From: Poriferisodalis sp965198245
GTDB taxonomy: Bacteria; Actinomycetota; Acidimicrobiia; Acidimicrobiales; Poriferisodalaceae
Assembly: GCF_965198245.1 (NCBI RefSeq)
Contig: NZ_OZ240249.1
Coordinates: 434,001 to 498,000 of the forward strand
Length of the DNA stretch: 64,000 bases
Reading direction: 5' to 3'
Of the stretch, positions 1 through 11,100 are shown one piece after another; position 1 is the first letter of the stretch, and the number at the start of each line of letters is the position of its first letter. The translations under genes and the position numbers were made by a program. The notes under the pieces are model-generated. The model saw nothing but the letters and a program-made list of their open reading frames with translations. It made no database searches and was not told where the DNA came from.

Positions 1-1299
1 ATTGACAGCGACCTGATCGAGTTCCGGGGCCGCGTGCGTTCGACGCTGGGCAATCCGGCAGTGCTCGGCGGATTCGTTGTGCTCCTGGGGCCGGTGGCCG
101 CTGTGGCCATGACGCGGGTTGGCCGGTGGCGCATCGCCGGCGCAGCGGCGGCAGGTCTGGCAGTACTGAGTGCGTGGACGTCTCAAACCCGCGGCGTTTG
201 GGTCTCGGCTGCGATCGTCGCCCTGGTTGTGGCGCTGCTGCGGCTGCGGGGTCATCTGCGCTGGACATTGGCGGCGGCGGTGGCTGTTGGGGCCTTGGCG
301 TCGCTCTTCACCGGCAGGTGGCAGGCGGCGCTTGCAGACTTGAGCGAGCGGGCAGCGATCTGGCAAGTCGCGCTGTCGGCGATCCGGGAGCATTGGCTTG
401 TCGGAGTCGGCCCCGAGATGTTCATCGTCGCCTTCGGGGAGCATGTCGGCGATGAGGCCGCCCGCGAGATTGGCCGCGCCGCCACCGTGGATCGCGCCCA
501 CAGCGGCGTCCTGGATTTCGGGGTCTCATACGGCGCAGTCGCCGCTGTGCTGCTCGTGACGGGATTGGTCTTGATCGCCGCAGCGGCGCTCAAGGCGATT
601 CGCGGCGGCAATGTGTTCAGCGCCGCGCTCGGCGCGGGCATTGCGGCGTACGCCCTGCAGCAGCAGGTGTTCTTCGCTCATCCTGCAGTGGACATGACGT
701 GGTGGCTGCTGATCGGGCTTCTTGCTGCGGGAACCGGCGTGTCCGTGCGTTCCATGCCGCGGGCGGTTGCTGTGGCAGCGGGCGCAGTCTGCGCTGCGTT
801 GATCGTCAATGCGGGCTCATTGCTGCGCAACGACCGGCTGTACAGCGAGGCGTTGAAATCGCCGACCTTTGCGGGCGCACTCGAACCGCTCGACCGAGCG
901 GCGTCGCATCGCCCGTTTGACGACGCGAGCTATGTGCTGATAGGTGCACTCGTGGCGGAGACGCCCGACGCACACATCGTGCTTCGCGGTGTGGAGCGGC
1001 TGCGCGACGGAGCAGATCGAAGCCGGGGCAACGAGCTGGTGTCGTTGGCGTTAGCCGACGCTCTTCTGCAGGCTCACAGTCTCACCGGGTCGGAGTCGCA
1101 TGCGGTTGAGGCGAGAGATGCGCTTTCTGAGCTGATCGCGAGCCAACCTGCGAACGGCGATGCATATCTCAGGCGAGGCATCGCTCTTCATCGCCTCGGC
1201 GATGTCGAGTCCGCCCGATCGGATTGGCAGCGTGCTGAGTACTTGATGCCCGAACGTTCCGAATCCCGCGCGTTTCTCGATGTGATCGACACGAGCTGA
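1..1299 (+). CDS. O-antigen ligase / Wzy-like polymerase, C-terminal part (5' end outside window)
   Basis: The reading frame is open to base 1, so only the last 432 residues are visible. The visible part is polytopic. It has the family signature GNPAVLGGFVVL near the start (usual form GNPN.LA.FL), then TRGVW at the head of another helix, and an AIREHWLVGVGPEMF stretch like the ALRMI.DHPLLGVGPG.F of Wzy_C proteins, followed by AHSGVLDFGVSYG. The last 150 residues are soluble and end in a TPR-like unit (AYLRRGIALHRLGDVESARS). Proteins of this family join glycan repeat units to an acceptor at the outer face of the membrane. In a Gram-positive organism the likely substrate is a cell-wall or capsular polysaccharide. 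The exact substrate cannot be read from the sequence. Confidence 0.8.
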   Translation: MDSDLIEFRGRVRSTLGNPAVLGGFVVLLGPVAAVAMTRVGRWRIAGAAAAGLAVLSAWTSQTRGVWVSAAIVALVVALLRLRGHLRWTLAAAVAVGALASLFTGRWQAALADLSERAAIWQVALSAIREHWLVGVGPEMFIVAFGEHVGDEAAREIGRAATVDRAHSGVLDFGVSYGAVAAVLLVTGLVLIAAAALKAIRGGNVFSAALGAGIAAYALQQQVFFAHPAVDMTWWLLIGLLAAGTGVSVRSMPRAVAVAAGAVCAALIVNAGSLLRNDRLYSEALKSPTFAGALEPLDRAASHRPFDDASYVLIGALVAETPDAHIVLRGVERLRDGADRSRGNELVSLALADALLQAHSLTGSESHAVEARDALSELIASQPANGDAYLRRGIALHRLGDVESARSDWQRAEYLMPERSESRAFLDVIDTS

Positions 1300-1411
1300 C
1301 GATCCATGGGCTGCGGCGATTCGACCGGCCGCGGATTCGGAGCGTTATTCGAATCGCGCTGTACACACGATTAGGGTCGGCGCTTCAACCCTGCTCTAGC
1401 GAGGAAGTGTC

Positions 1412-4400
1412 ATGAACTCAACGAGAGCAAACGCCGTGGCACGCAATTCAAGTTGGTCTGTATTGGTGCGCTCCCGTCGGTTCCTCGCAGTGCTGGCAAT
1501 CGTCGCGATGGTCGCCGCAGGTATGCCCCAGGCAGGCGCGGCGCCCGGGGACATGCACACCTACTCAGGCACGATTACCGGCGAGAACGGCAGCGCGGTC
1601 AGCGGGATCACCGTCAGCATCTTCTGTTTTGCTTGCGGTGATGAGCAAGTCGATCTGACGGGCAATCGGCTCCGTCCCCGCATCTCACGCTCCGAGCTCA
1701 TGGGGGAGGACGTGACTGATTCATCAGGCAGCTGGTCGGTCACCGTCGCTGAACCTTCCGACCGCTGGGACCAACCACTCATCCTCGCCTGGGATCTTTC
1801 TGGCAACGTCGCACCGGCAGTCCTGAACGTTGACAGCGAATGGGCCACTACCACTGGAGTGGATGGCACGCTCGCTGACGGCGGCAAGTTGTCGGGCCGC
1901 ATCCTCGCGGACGGCGCTGCGCCGCCTGTCGGCGTCTACGGAATCTCAATCAAGCTGGAGAGCCTGAGTCAGGGCAAGTTCGGATTCTTGCGCTATCCGC
2001 TCGAGATCGGCGATGACGGCAGCTTTGCCACACCCGCTCTGCCCGATGGAGAGGTCATGCTGGTACTGCCCAGCGATCTTCCGGAACCGTACGCCGGAGC
2101 GACGTGTTACTCCACTCCCTTATACGACCTCATTGACGAGGCGCATCGAGATTTTCCGACGCTCGCGACGATTTCGAACGGCCAAGATGTCAACGTAGAT
2201 TTCGAATTGCCGAAGAGGGCTGCGCTGTCAGGGCGAGTCACCGACACTTCGGGTACCGGCTTGGGGGGCATCCGCATCGCCACAAGTCCTGGCGGTATTG
2301 CGAGCGGTGGTTTCGCAGCACTGACCTCGGACGATGGGACGTATGGCTTCCGCCGCTGCAGTGGCTCATCTGGCGTATTCCAGATCCGCTTCTTCGCGGC
2401 TGACGGACGCTATGCGCCCGAGTGGTACGACGACAGGCTCAGTCCATGGCGAGGGGCGGCCTACATGTCCGGTCGACCTGGTGAGCACCGGTCGGATGTC
2501 GACGCACAGCTGTCGCTTGCCAGCACCGTGTCTGTGCGAGTGGTGGATGCGCTGGGTCTTCCGGTTCCCGGCGCGTCGGTATCGGTGTGCAGATCGAACT
2601 CCGAGGACTCCGACGCCATCCCGAATTGCCTGTCGTCGCGGACGGCCTCGTCGGGTTCGACCGAAGTTGTGGATGTGCCCGCAGACGATTATGACGTGAT
2701 CGTCTACCCGCGCGGCGGCGGAAGCGTCACGGCGTCGCTGACCCTGCCCGAAGGCGGCCGTGAACAAGTCGACGTTGTCGTCACTGCCGGGGGCAGAATC
2801 AGCGGCGTCGTCACTGACAGCTCGGGTGAACCGATCTCGGGCTTCCCGGTGATCTTCCGTGGGAACTCCGGATATTCGTACGATGCCGTCACAGATGGGG
2901 ACGGCTTCTACGTTTCGCCGCTGATGAGTGCGAGCGACTATTCGGTCTCGTTTGGCGGGGTCCGTAACCGATTCCCGCCTGGAGGGATTGAAACGCGTGA
3001 ATCCATATCGGTTGTCGACGCCACGATGACAACCGATGTCGATGCCCGTCTCAGCGTCGGGTACATCACCGGCACGGTCACCTCCGGCGGCTCGCCCGTG
3101 GGTGATGCGCGGGTCGCTGTAGCACCGTCAGGCCGTTCTGGGCAGGCATTGTCTGTGATGACTGCTTTGGACGGGACGTATCGACTCGCCGCTGCTGCGG
3201 GTGAGTACTCCGTGCACTTCTCATCTGCCTGGCATGTAGCGCAGTACTATGACGGACGCGCAGAACTGAGCGATGCCGGTCCGGTGACCGTCGCAGTGTC
3301 CGCTGCGACGAGCGGCATCGATGCCAACCTGACGGCCATCCCGCGGGCCGTGGCGCCTCCAGTGGGCACCGACGTCACCGGTGCATCATCGGCTCAAGGG
3401 GGCATTCCAAGCTTCCGCTCCAGCGACGCGATCACCATCACCCATCAAGGTTGCATGGACGGCAACGCGTCATTGAGGGTGTCGGACATCGAGTCGGGCC
3501 AGTCGACGTGGCACGGGATGAGCGAAGAGCCCGCGGGATCAGGCACCTACGTGGCCTCTATCGCGTCCGCCAGCGAGCTTCAAGCAGTGGGCCGAGGGCA
3601 CGTGACGATCAATATGAACTGTGCAGGAACCACGGAGACGGTCGAATTCAGCATCTATATCGACCCGTCGGGGGTGGTGCAGAACCAGCACGGCAAGCCG
3701 ATCGAAGGCGCAACCGTCACCTTGATGCGAGAAGATCCCGACACGGCGGTGGCCGACTTTGAGGCTGTCGCCGATGGCTCGGCCCTGATGGATCCCACGG
3801 TCAACAGCACGAACCCCGATGTGACCGGCGCTGACGGGCAATTCCGCTGGGACGTGGTAGCGGGGCTGTGGAAGGTGCGTGCCCAAGCGCCGGGCTGTCA
3901 TGCCCCGGGGGATTCAGCGACGGCGTACGTCGAGACGGCCGAGTTGGTGGTTCCGCCGCCTCGTCTGGGCTTGGTGCTGGAGCTCGAATGCGAGGGCACC
4001 TCGGAGAGTTCGCTGGTCGTCGCCAACGGCGGATCGCTGTCCGATATCGGCACAGCAGCCTCGTTGGTGGCCGCGGGACTGGGTGATGCGGTGGTGTTCG
4101 CCGAGTCGGCTGGCTCGCTGGGCAATGCCGCTGCCGAGGTGGTCGCTCAGCAGCAGCCCGGGCGGGTCCTGCTCGTCGGGGGAGCCGCCGCGCTCGCCCA
4201 GAGCGTCGCGGATGAGATCTCCCGTCTGGCTGCTGGGGTCGAGGTGGATCGCCTGTCGGGCGCCGACCGGATCCACACCGCTGCGTTGGCCGCCCAGCGT
4301 GTGCTCGCTGAGGCGACGGACCCATCGGTGGTGATCGCGAACGGCTGGTCTTTGTCCGACGTGGGCACAGCGGCGTCCGCTGTGGCCGCGGGCCGTGCCG

Positions 4401-4924
4401 ACGCGGTGCTGTATGCGCAGGCGGGCTCTCTGGGGGACTCCACCCGGGACGTTCTCGATGAGCACCGGCCCACGCAGGTGTTGATCGTCGGCGGGGCCAG
4501 GGCGCTGAGTGCCGAAGTCGCCGCTGCCGCACAGGAAGCTGCAGGCGGTACGCAACCCGAGCGCCTGGGCGGTGCCACACGGGTCGAGACTGCTGCTGGG
4601 TCAGCCCGGCACGCATTCGGACAAGGCGCCGCCATCGCGGTGATCGCGAATGGCTGGTCGCTGCCCGATGTCGGCATCGCCGCATCCCTGGCCGCAGCGC
4701 TCGACGGCGCCGCTGTTCTGTATACCGAACAGAGCGAGCTGGGCGACATCACCGCTGGCCTGCTCACCGAGCACCAGCCGACGCACATCGTGCTCGTCAA
4801 CACGGTCGAGCCGGCCAACCGCGCCTTGAGGACACGGATCGCCGAACTCGCACCCCAGGCCACGGTCACCTACGTGACCGCAGCCACAGCATCAACCCAG
4901 TTCGCACTTCACCCCACAAGCTGA
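1412..4924 (+). CDS. Secreted CWB2 protein with carboxypeptidase-regulatory/Cna-B-like repeats
   Basis: This is an 1,170-residue exported protein. GAGGAAG at 1401-1407 is a good ribosome site for ATG 1412. The signal peptide has an Arg-rich start, a hydrophobic core (FLAVLAIVAMVAAG) and an A-G-A-A cleavage region near residue 45. Residues about 48-620 hold a series of beta-sandwich units of the type GR/V..TDxxGxxxxGxxV (for example LSGRVTDTSGTGLGG and ISGVVTDSSGEPISG), with a seventh (VVQNQHGKPIEGATV) near 750. An Ig-like segment lies before the last unit. The last 300 residues are three CWB2 repeats (VVANGGSLSDIGTAAS, VIANGWSLSDVGTAAS, VIANGWSLPDVGIAAS). CWB2 is known to hold proteins to the cell wall by binding anionic polymers. 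The role is probably stalk or adhesin; no enzyme motif is seen. The next gene follows after 18 bases. Confidence 0.85.
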   Translation: MNSTRANAVARNSSWSVLVRSRRFLAVLAIVAMVAAGMPQAGAAPGDMHTYSGTITGENGSAVSGITVSIFCFACGDEQVDLTGNRLRPRISRSELMGEDVTDSSGSWSVTVAEPSDRWDQPLILAWDLSGNVAPAVLNVDSEWATTTGVDGTLADGGKLSGRILADGAAPPVGVYGISIKLESLSQGKFGFLRYPLEIGDDGSFATPALPDGEVMLVLPSDLPEPYAGATCYSTPLYDLIDEAHRDFPTLATISNGQDVNVDFELPKRAALSGRVTDTSGTGLGGIRIATSPGGIASGGFAALTSDDGTYGFRRCSGSSGVFQIRFFAADGRYAPEWYDDRLSPWRGAAYMSGRPGEHRSDVDAQLSLASTVSVRVVDALGLPVPGASVSVCRSNSEDSDAIPNCLSSRTASSGSTEVVDVPADDYDVIVYPRGGGSVTASLTLPEGGREQVDVVVTAGGRISGVVTDSSGEPISGFPVIFRGNSGYSYDAVTDGDGFYVSPLMSASDYSVSFGGVRNRFPPGGIETRESISVVDATMTTDVDARLSVGYITGTVTSGGSPVGDARVAVAPSGRSGQALSVMTALDGTYRLAAAAGEYSVHFSSAWHVAQYYDGRAELSDAGPVTVAVSAATSGIDANLTAIPRAVAPPVGTDVTGASSAQGGIPSFRSSDAITITHQGCMDGNASLRVSDIESGQSTWHGMSEEPAGSGTYVASIASASELQAVGRGHVTINMNCAGTTETVEFSIYIDPSGVVQNQHGKPIEGATVTLMREDPDTAVADFEAVADGSALMDPTVNSTNPDVTGADGQFRWDVVAGLWKVRAQAPGCHAPGDSATAYVETAELVVPPPRLGLVLELECEGTSESSLVVANGGSLSDIGTAASLVAAGLGDAVVFAESAGSLGNAAAEVVAQQQPGRVLLVGGAAALAQSVADEISRLAAGVEVDRLSGADRIHTAALAAQRVLAEATDPSVVIANGWSLSDVGTAASAVAAGRADAVLYAQAGSLGDSTRDVLDEHRPTQVLIVGGARALSAEVAAAAQEAAGGTQPERLGGATRVETAAGSARHAFGQGAAIAVIANGWSLPDVGIAASLAAALDGAAVLYTEQSELGDITAGLLTEHQPTHIVLVNTVEPANRALRTRIAELAPQATVTYVTAATASTQFALHPTS

Positions 4925-4942
4925 ACCAGCGTTCGGCACACG

Positions 4943-7900
4943 ATGAGCGCGACCGGAGTGTTTCGCCACCGGGGCAAGAGCGGCCAACAGTTGCGCAGGG
5001 GCGCTGCCGCGGCAGTGATCGCAATGGTCGTGGCCGCCACCGTGCTTGCGATGCCGGAACCCGCAGCCGCACGAGCCGCTCAGCCATCGATTGCCGACGT
5101 AACGGTCACTCGCTACGGCGGCGCTGACCGTTACGCCACGTCGTTGCTTGTGGCCGAGGCCTATGCGCGCGAGGCGGGTGGCAAGCTCGACACAGTCGTA
5201 CTGGTGTCCGGCGAGAGTTGGACATCTGCCGTCGTAGCAGCGCCTTACGCCGCGAAGCTCGGGGCACCGCTGCTCATGACACCGCCCGATCAGCTGCGGG
5301 ATGACGCAGCTGAGTTCCTGCAACGAGTGGACGTGTCGACAGTGCACTTGCTGCGCACCTACAGAACCGACGGCTTCATCAGCTTCGAAGTCGACGTAGC
5401 CCTCACTGCCCACCTGGGCATCGATGTCGAGTACATCATCGGCGGCGACCAGTACTACACCTCTGGCGTGGTGGCCAAGAAGATGGGCGAGGCCGGCATC
5501 ATTCCGGGCTTTGGCCGCACGGCCATAGTTGCGAATGGCGAAGCGTTCGCCGACGCGCTCGTAGCTGGACCGTTTGCCGCACGAGGCGGCCATCCGGTGT
5601 TGCTGACCCCGCGGGACGAACTGGATGGCGGTGCTCGTGCTGCGCTGCTCACCGGACGCGTCGAGCACGTAATCGTGATGGGCGGAACAGCGGCGATCAG
5701 CGCGGAAGTCGAGAAGTCCGTACTCAAAGACGGGATCGGCGTGACTCGTATTGCGGGGGCGACGCGGTACGGCACAGCGATCGAGGCAGCAAGATTCATC
5801 CGCAATCGCTATAGCGACAAGGCTGGCGAGGAGTGCTTTACGTCACGCCGCATCGGCGTGGCTCGGGCACAGGTGCCGTTCGACTCGTTCAGCGCTGGAC
5901 CGCTCTTGGGACTCCTCTGCGCGCCGCTGGTGCTCGCCGACCCCAGTGGCATTCCTGCCTCGACGGCCGCCCATCTCGACTGGTCCCGAGGACGGACTGC
6001 CGCCGGCAGTTCCTCATCGTTTGAGGCGTATGTCTTCGGTGGTGAGGCGGCCGTCTCCACCACAGGTCTCACGCGATATCTCGAGGCTGAGCGTGTTGCA
6101 AGCTTCACCGGCATCGTGGTCGGGACACGGCCTGTGGACGGATGTGGCGGCGAGATCACTGATGGGCCCGTCGAGGTCCTTGATGGGCGGGCGTCGAAAC
6201 CCGTATGGTCCCCGGACTGCACCAAGATCGGTTACCACACCTACGACCAGATATGGACGATGAACGCCGATGGCACGGGTCAGCAGATGCTCGTCCGCCA
6301 TGAGCAGGGCGGCATCACCGATCTGGAGTGGTCGCCCGACGGCGACCAGATCGCGTACAGCTTCGCCGTGGGAGTGGGTCTTGACCGCGGCGCGCATATC
6401 TGGTCGGTCGCTACCGATGGCACCGGCGCTGCTCAACTGACGTTCGGTGCCGTCTATGACGACTCGCCGTCTTGGTCGCCGGACTCAGGGCACCTCGCGT
6501 TCAGGCGCATCAGGCACCTCAGCACTGTTGCGGCAGCCGACTTCGACTACGAATACGAACTCCTCGTCATGTCGTCGTCCGGCTTCCGACCTGTCCCATT
6601 GACGGGGTTAGGGGCGAATCTTGAATCGTTGGGATGCGAGTTCTTGACCTATGGGTCGCCTCGATGGTCGCCGACTGGAGACTGGATTGGGTTCATCGCC
6701 GAGAGCGGCACCGTGGCTGTCATCGCGCCCGATGGTTCAGAAGCGCGTCCGGTGGCCTATCAAGCTTGGGCAGATAGGGGCCTCTCTTGGGCGCCCGACG
6801 GTCAACGGCTCGCCTTCATGCGCTACACCGCGCAAGGAGGCTCCGTTTTCTTTGCCGACATCGAAGGCCTCGAAGAAGAAGTTGTCACGTCCGCGGCCGG
6901 CGCTTCCTCGGTGCCTGATTGGTCACCAGACGGTAAGCGTCTCGTCTACTCGGCTGGAGGGACCGTCTCGGTTACGGGTGCACGGGGCACTTCGGTCCCG
7001 GCGTCGGCGCGCACATGCCGCCCCCGGGGGTTTGGCGGCGTCTCCGCAGGTTTTCCGGTCCAGGATGACGTGCCGACCACGGGAGTCGTTCGCATCGGTG
7101 TGCTGTTCATGGACTTCTCCGACGCTCAGGCGGAGCACTCCACCCAGCGTGAATCTCGGCTCGGATTGCAGTGGGCGGAGAACTACCTGGAGGCGGTCAG
7201 CTACGGCAGGCTCGACGTAGAGTTCGCGCCGCTGCATCGCTGGCTGCGGGCGGAGCAGCCCTTCGAGGCATACATGGGCCCGACAGCTGTCTCAACTGGC
7301 TTGGTCGGGGCTGCCTCGGAGCACGCGGTGGAAGTGGCCGACCCAGAGTTCGACTTCACCCAGGTGGATCTCGTACTGACGGTCTTTCCCGGCAGCCACT
7401 TCGGCGGCGGCAATGCCTTGGGTTCAGCCACAGCCGACGGCTTGACGGTGTCGACTACGCGGGTTAACACGTTTCCGCTGCCCGAGCGTCGTGAACCGCT
7501 CGACGACTGGGGATATGTTGCCGCCCACGAGATCGCGCACAACCTCGGATTGGTCGACCTCTACCCCTACGGGCGCCGCCCGACGCGAACGCTGCCAGAC
7601 GACGAGCAGTTCAGAGAGGTTGAATTCGGACTGATGGGTCTGCAGTCATATGCCCCAGTCTCTCGCAGCAGTGAAACGCATCCAACCGGCGAACCCGAGC
7701 AGGCGAGAGGACAGGTGAGGGGATGGTGGCCTGAGCCGCTCGCGTGGAGCCGTTGGCAAATGGGATGGCTGTTCGATTCGCAGGTTCGCTGCATCGTTGA
7801 TGGGTCGGCCGAGGTGACGCTGTCCCCGGTTGCGCGGCCCGGCGACGGCGTAGCGATGGCGGCAGTTCCGCTCAACGCTCAAGGGGCTCTTGTCGTCGAG

Positions 7901-8137
7901 AGCAGACGTCCGACCGGATATGACAGCCACAATCAGGGATCTGGCGACTTTGGCGTCTTGGTCTACACCGTCGACGCTGCGCGCATATCGGGCTACTTGC
8001 CGATTCGCGTTGCCGGCGACCTCTACCGCTACCCGCTGCTGGAAGCCGGAGAGTCGGTGACGCTGCGCGGCTACACCGTCGCCGTCGTGTCCGACGACGG
8101 CGACACCCATACCGTCACGATCACCCGCAACAGCTGA
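4943..8137 (+). CDS. CWB2 / TolB-PD40 propeller / M6-like zinc metalloprotease
   Basis: This is a 1,064-residue secreted protein starting 18 bases after the previous stop, so probably co-transcribed. A signal peptide ends near PEPAAARA (about residue 45). Three CWB2 repeats of the RYGGADRYATS type span about 50-385. Six WSPDG-type PD40 motifs (about 410-690) should form a TolB-like propeller. The C-terminal part starts with RIGVLFMDFSDAQAEHS and carries HEIAHNLGLVD, with H862, E863, H866 and D872 matching the HExxHxxGxxD zinc site. The surrounding sequence (YLEAVSYGRLDVEF, FGLMGL) fits M6/immune-inhibitor-A-like peptidases. The likely job is surface-anchored proteolysis, with the propeller choosing the substrate or partner; that role is inference. 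A full paralogue lies at 22673. Confidence 0.88.
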   Translation: MSATGVFRHRGKSGQQLRRGAAAAVIAMVVAATVLAMPEPAAARAAQPSIADVTVTRYGGADRYATSLLVAEAYAREAGGKLDTVVLVSGESWTSAVVAAPYAAKLGAPLLMTPPDQLRDDAAEFLQRVDVSTVHLLRTYRTDGFISFEVDVALTAHLGIDVEYIIGGDQYYTSGVVAKKMGEAGIIPGFGRTAIVANGEAFADALVAGPFAARGGHPVLLTPRDELDGGARAALLTGRVEHVIVMGGTAAISAEVEKSVLKDGIGVTRIAGATRYGTAIEAARFIRNRYSDKAGEECFTSRRIGVARAQVPFDSFSAGPLLGLLCAPLVLADPSGIPASTAAHLDWSRGRTAAGSSSSFEAYVFGGEAAVSTTGLTRYLEAERVASFTGIVVGTRPVDGCGGEITDGPVEVLDGRASKPVWSPDCTKIGYHTYDQIWTMNADGTGQQMLVRHEQGGITDLEWSPDGDQIAYSFAVGVGLDRGAHIWSVATDGTGAAQLTFGAVYDDSPSWSPDSGHLAFRRIRHLSTVAAADFDYEYELLVMSSSGFRPVPLTGLGANLESLGCEFLTYGSPRWSPTGDWIGFIAESGTVAVIAPDGSEARPVAYQAWADRGLSWAPDGQRLAFMRYTAQGGSVFFADIEGLEEEVVTSAAGASSVPDWSPDGKRLVYSAGGTVSVTGARGTSVPASARTCRPRGFGGVSAGFPVQDDVPTTGVVRIGVLFMDFSDAQAEHSTQRESRLGLQWAENYLEAVSYGRLDVEFAPLHRWLRAEQPFEAYMGPTAVSTGLVGAASEHAVEVADPEFDFTQVDLVLTVFPGSHFGGGNALGSATADGLTVSTTRVNTFPLPERREPLDDWGYVAAHEIAHNLGLVDLYPYGRRPTRTLPDDEQFREVEFGLMGLQSYAPVSRSSETHPTGEPEQARGQVRGWWPEPLAWSRWQMGWLFDSQVRCIVDGSAEVTLSPVARPGDGVAMAAVPLNAQGALVVESRRPTGYDSHNQGSGDFGVLVYTVDAARISGYLPIRVAGDLYRYPLLEAGESVTLRGYTVAVVSDDGDTHTVTITRNS

Positions 8138-8192
8138 TGATGTTCTGCAAGCGGCCCGTTCGGGGCCGAGTTCCGGTCAGAGGCGAAGTGAT

Positions 8193-11100
8193 GTGAAACG
8201 GCTGCGCCGGAGCGCTGTTGCGGCGGTCGGATGCCTCGTGGTCAGCGGCGCACTTGCCGTGGTGCCACCGGTTGCGACGCATCCCGCAGCAGCACAGAAT
8301 GTCGGCGGATCGGTCTTGGTGGTGGCGTTGGGAACGTCGCTGCCTGATGTGGGCACTGCGGCATCGCTGGCGGCTGCGGGCGAAGGCGAAGCCGTGGTTC
8401 TCGCCGAGGCGGTGGACGAACTCGGCGCGGGCGGAGCTTCGATCATCGCGGAGCAGCAGCCGGACCGCATCTTGGTGGTGGGCGGCGCCAGTGCCGTCGG
8501 CTCCAGAGTCGTGAGCGAGCTGCGCTCCCTGGCGGCAGGCGTCGACATCGACCGGCTGTCCGGCAGCGATCGCATACATACAGCCGCGTTGGCGGCGGCG
8601 CGAGCGCTGCCGGGCTCTGGGTCGGTCACGGTGGTGCTTGCGAACGGCTGGTCGTTGCCCGATGTGGGCGCGGCGGCTTCCGCGGTGGCGTCGGGTGCTG
8701 CAGACGCAGTGCTGTATTCCAGCCGGGACGCACTTGGCGAGTCGACCCGCCAGGTGCTGGCCACACATCGGCCGGTTCGCATACTGGTGGCCGGCGGTGC
8801 CGCGGCGGTGTCGGCCGATGTTCTGGCCAGCGCGACCGGGTCTGCGGGGGTCGTCCAGACGGAGCGGCTCGGCGGCACGACCCGGGTGGAGACAGCGGCG
8901 CTCGTCGCGCAGCACGCCCTGGACGGCGGTGCCACGACGGCGGTGCTCGCAAATGGCTGGTCGCTGCCCGACGTCGGCGTCGCAGCCGGTCTGGCGGCGG
9001 CATTGCCGGACAGTGTCGTGCTGTATACCGAGCCGGATTCGCTTGGTGCTGCGACCGAGACGGCGCTCACCGAGCACGCGATCAAGCACGTCTTCCTGGT
9101 CGGAGCCGTCGACGCCGACACGACGCACCTGATGTCGCTGGTCCCGTCGAAGTTGCCGCTGACCCGCATCACCACCGCCGCACATGCGTCGCTGCACGCA
9201 CTGGGAGCGGCTGCGCCTGCGAGCCAACCGCGCTTCGTCGCGATCAGTGCCGCTTCGTCGTTTGCGTGTGGCATCGGGCCCGATGGCACGGTGGAGTGCT
9301 GGGGCAACAACGGTCGGGACAACGCGGTGGCCCCTGCCGGAACGTTTTCCTCGCTTTCTGTTGGACAGAATTATTCGTGCGGGTTGCGGCTAGACGGCAC
9401 TGTCACCTGCTGGTTGTTCGACGGCAGAGACGGGCCGGCGGCACCGTCGGGCGTGTTTGTCGCAGTCTCAGTCGGGAGTTCCAACTCGTGCGGCCTGCGA
9501 CCCGACGGCACGGTGGCGTGCTGGGGCAGCACATACAGCGGCGTGAACGATGTTCCCGCTGGGTCCTTCACCGAGATATCCGTCGGGCGAGACCATGCGT
9601 GCGGCCTGAGACCCGGCGGCACCATCGAATGCTGGGGCGATGACGACGGCGGCGAGACGGTGGCACCCGCGGGAGCGTTCGTCTCCGTGGCTGCGGCCTC
9701 CAGCGGTGACGACTCGTGCGGCATTCGGCCGAACGGCACGGTGGAATGCTGGGGCCGGCGCTACGAAGGCGACCACCCATTTGAGGTTCCGTCCGGCGAG
9801 TTCCGCTCTGTCGTTCCCAACGTGAATCATGCCTGCGGCATCCGGATGGACAGCTCGGTGGAGTGCTGGGGCACCAGCTACAGCGGTCAGCTGAACGCAC
9901 CGCACGGTGCCTACCGCGCGGTCAGCCTTGGTTACCAGCACACCTGCGGCTTGCGCCTCGACGGCACCGTTGTGTGCTGGGGCGAGAACGTCCGGGGGCA
10001 ATTGGAGGTGCCCCGTCGCGACGGCGCACCGCGCCTTGCGCCGTGGCTGTCATCGGACGCTGCTTGGGTTGTCGGCATCGGCACTTCCATTGAGGTGGAC
10101 GTGAAGTTCCCCCTCGCCGTGAGCGGACTGGAGGTCGACGACTTCGACGCCGTCAACGCCGACGCGACCGCGCTGGAGGGATCCGGCGTGAGTTATCGAG
10201 TGACGGTGGTTGCGACGTCGCCCGGAACCGTGGTGGTCCGCGTGCCCGAACAAGTGGCCCATGACCGGCTCGGCTACGGCACTGAGCGATCGCAGCCTCT
10301 GGCCGTCACGGTGACCGACGGCCGGTCGGCCGGCACCGTCGGATTGGACACGTGGGATCGCGATGCCGTGCTTGCCGCGTATGAGGCCGAGTACGAGCGT
10401 GAGGAGCCCGATTGGGGCTACACCGGCAACGTGGCGGACTGCGTAGCGGGATCCACCAGCCAGGAATTCCGCGACAGCATGATCCAGCGCATCAACTGGT
10501 TCCGCCGCATGGCCGGGGCGACCACCGTCACGGAGAACAGCGGTTTCTCGTCAACCGCCCAGCACGCCGCGCTGATGATGGCCGCACAGGGCTCGCTCTC
10601 GCATTTTCCCGGCGCCGACTGGAAGTGCTACTCCGAAACGGGTGCGTTGGGGGCTCGTTCAAGCAACCTCTTCCTCGGCCTCTCCGGTGTGCGCTCCATC
10701 GACGGCTACATCCAGGACTCCGGTGCCAACAACCTGAGGGTGGGGCACCGCACGTGGATCTTGCTGCCGCAGCAGACGATGATCGGCACTGGCGATGTCC
10801 CCGACGCGCGCGGCGTCCACAGGGCCAGCAATGCCCTGTATGTGTTCGGGCCTCGGTCGTCGACTCGTGAGGTTCGGGAGCAGCGTGGATTTGTCGCATG
10901 GCCTCCGCCCGGGTATGTCCCGTACACGTCAGTGTGGGGACGGTGGTCCTTCGGTCTGGCGGCGCTCGAATGGCAGTGCAGCCAGCGAGCCCTTTGGCAG
11001 TGCCAGCCTGATGTCTCCGGGGCGACGGTTGCTATGGCCGATGAGTCCGGTCCCGTGAATATCGAGATCATCGCGAGAGCGGATCTCCTGACCGACGCAA

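Noticed and set aside
3801..4685. 294-codon minus-strand frame in the first CWB2 gene
   Set aside because: Its Arg/Pro-rich composition is typical of a GC-rich shadow, and the plus-strand CWB2 repeats are clear.
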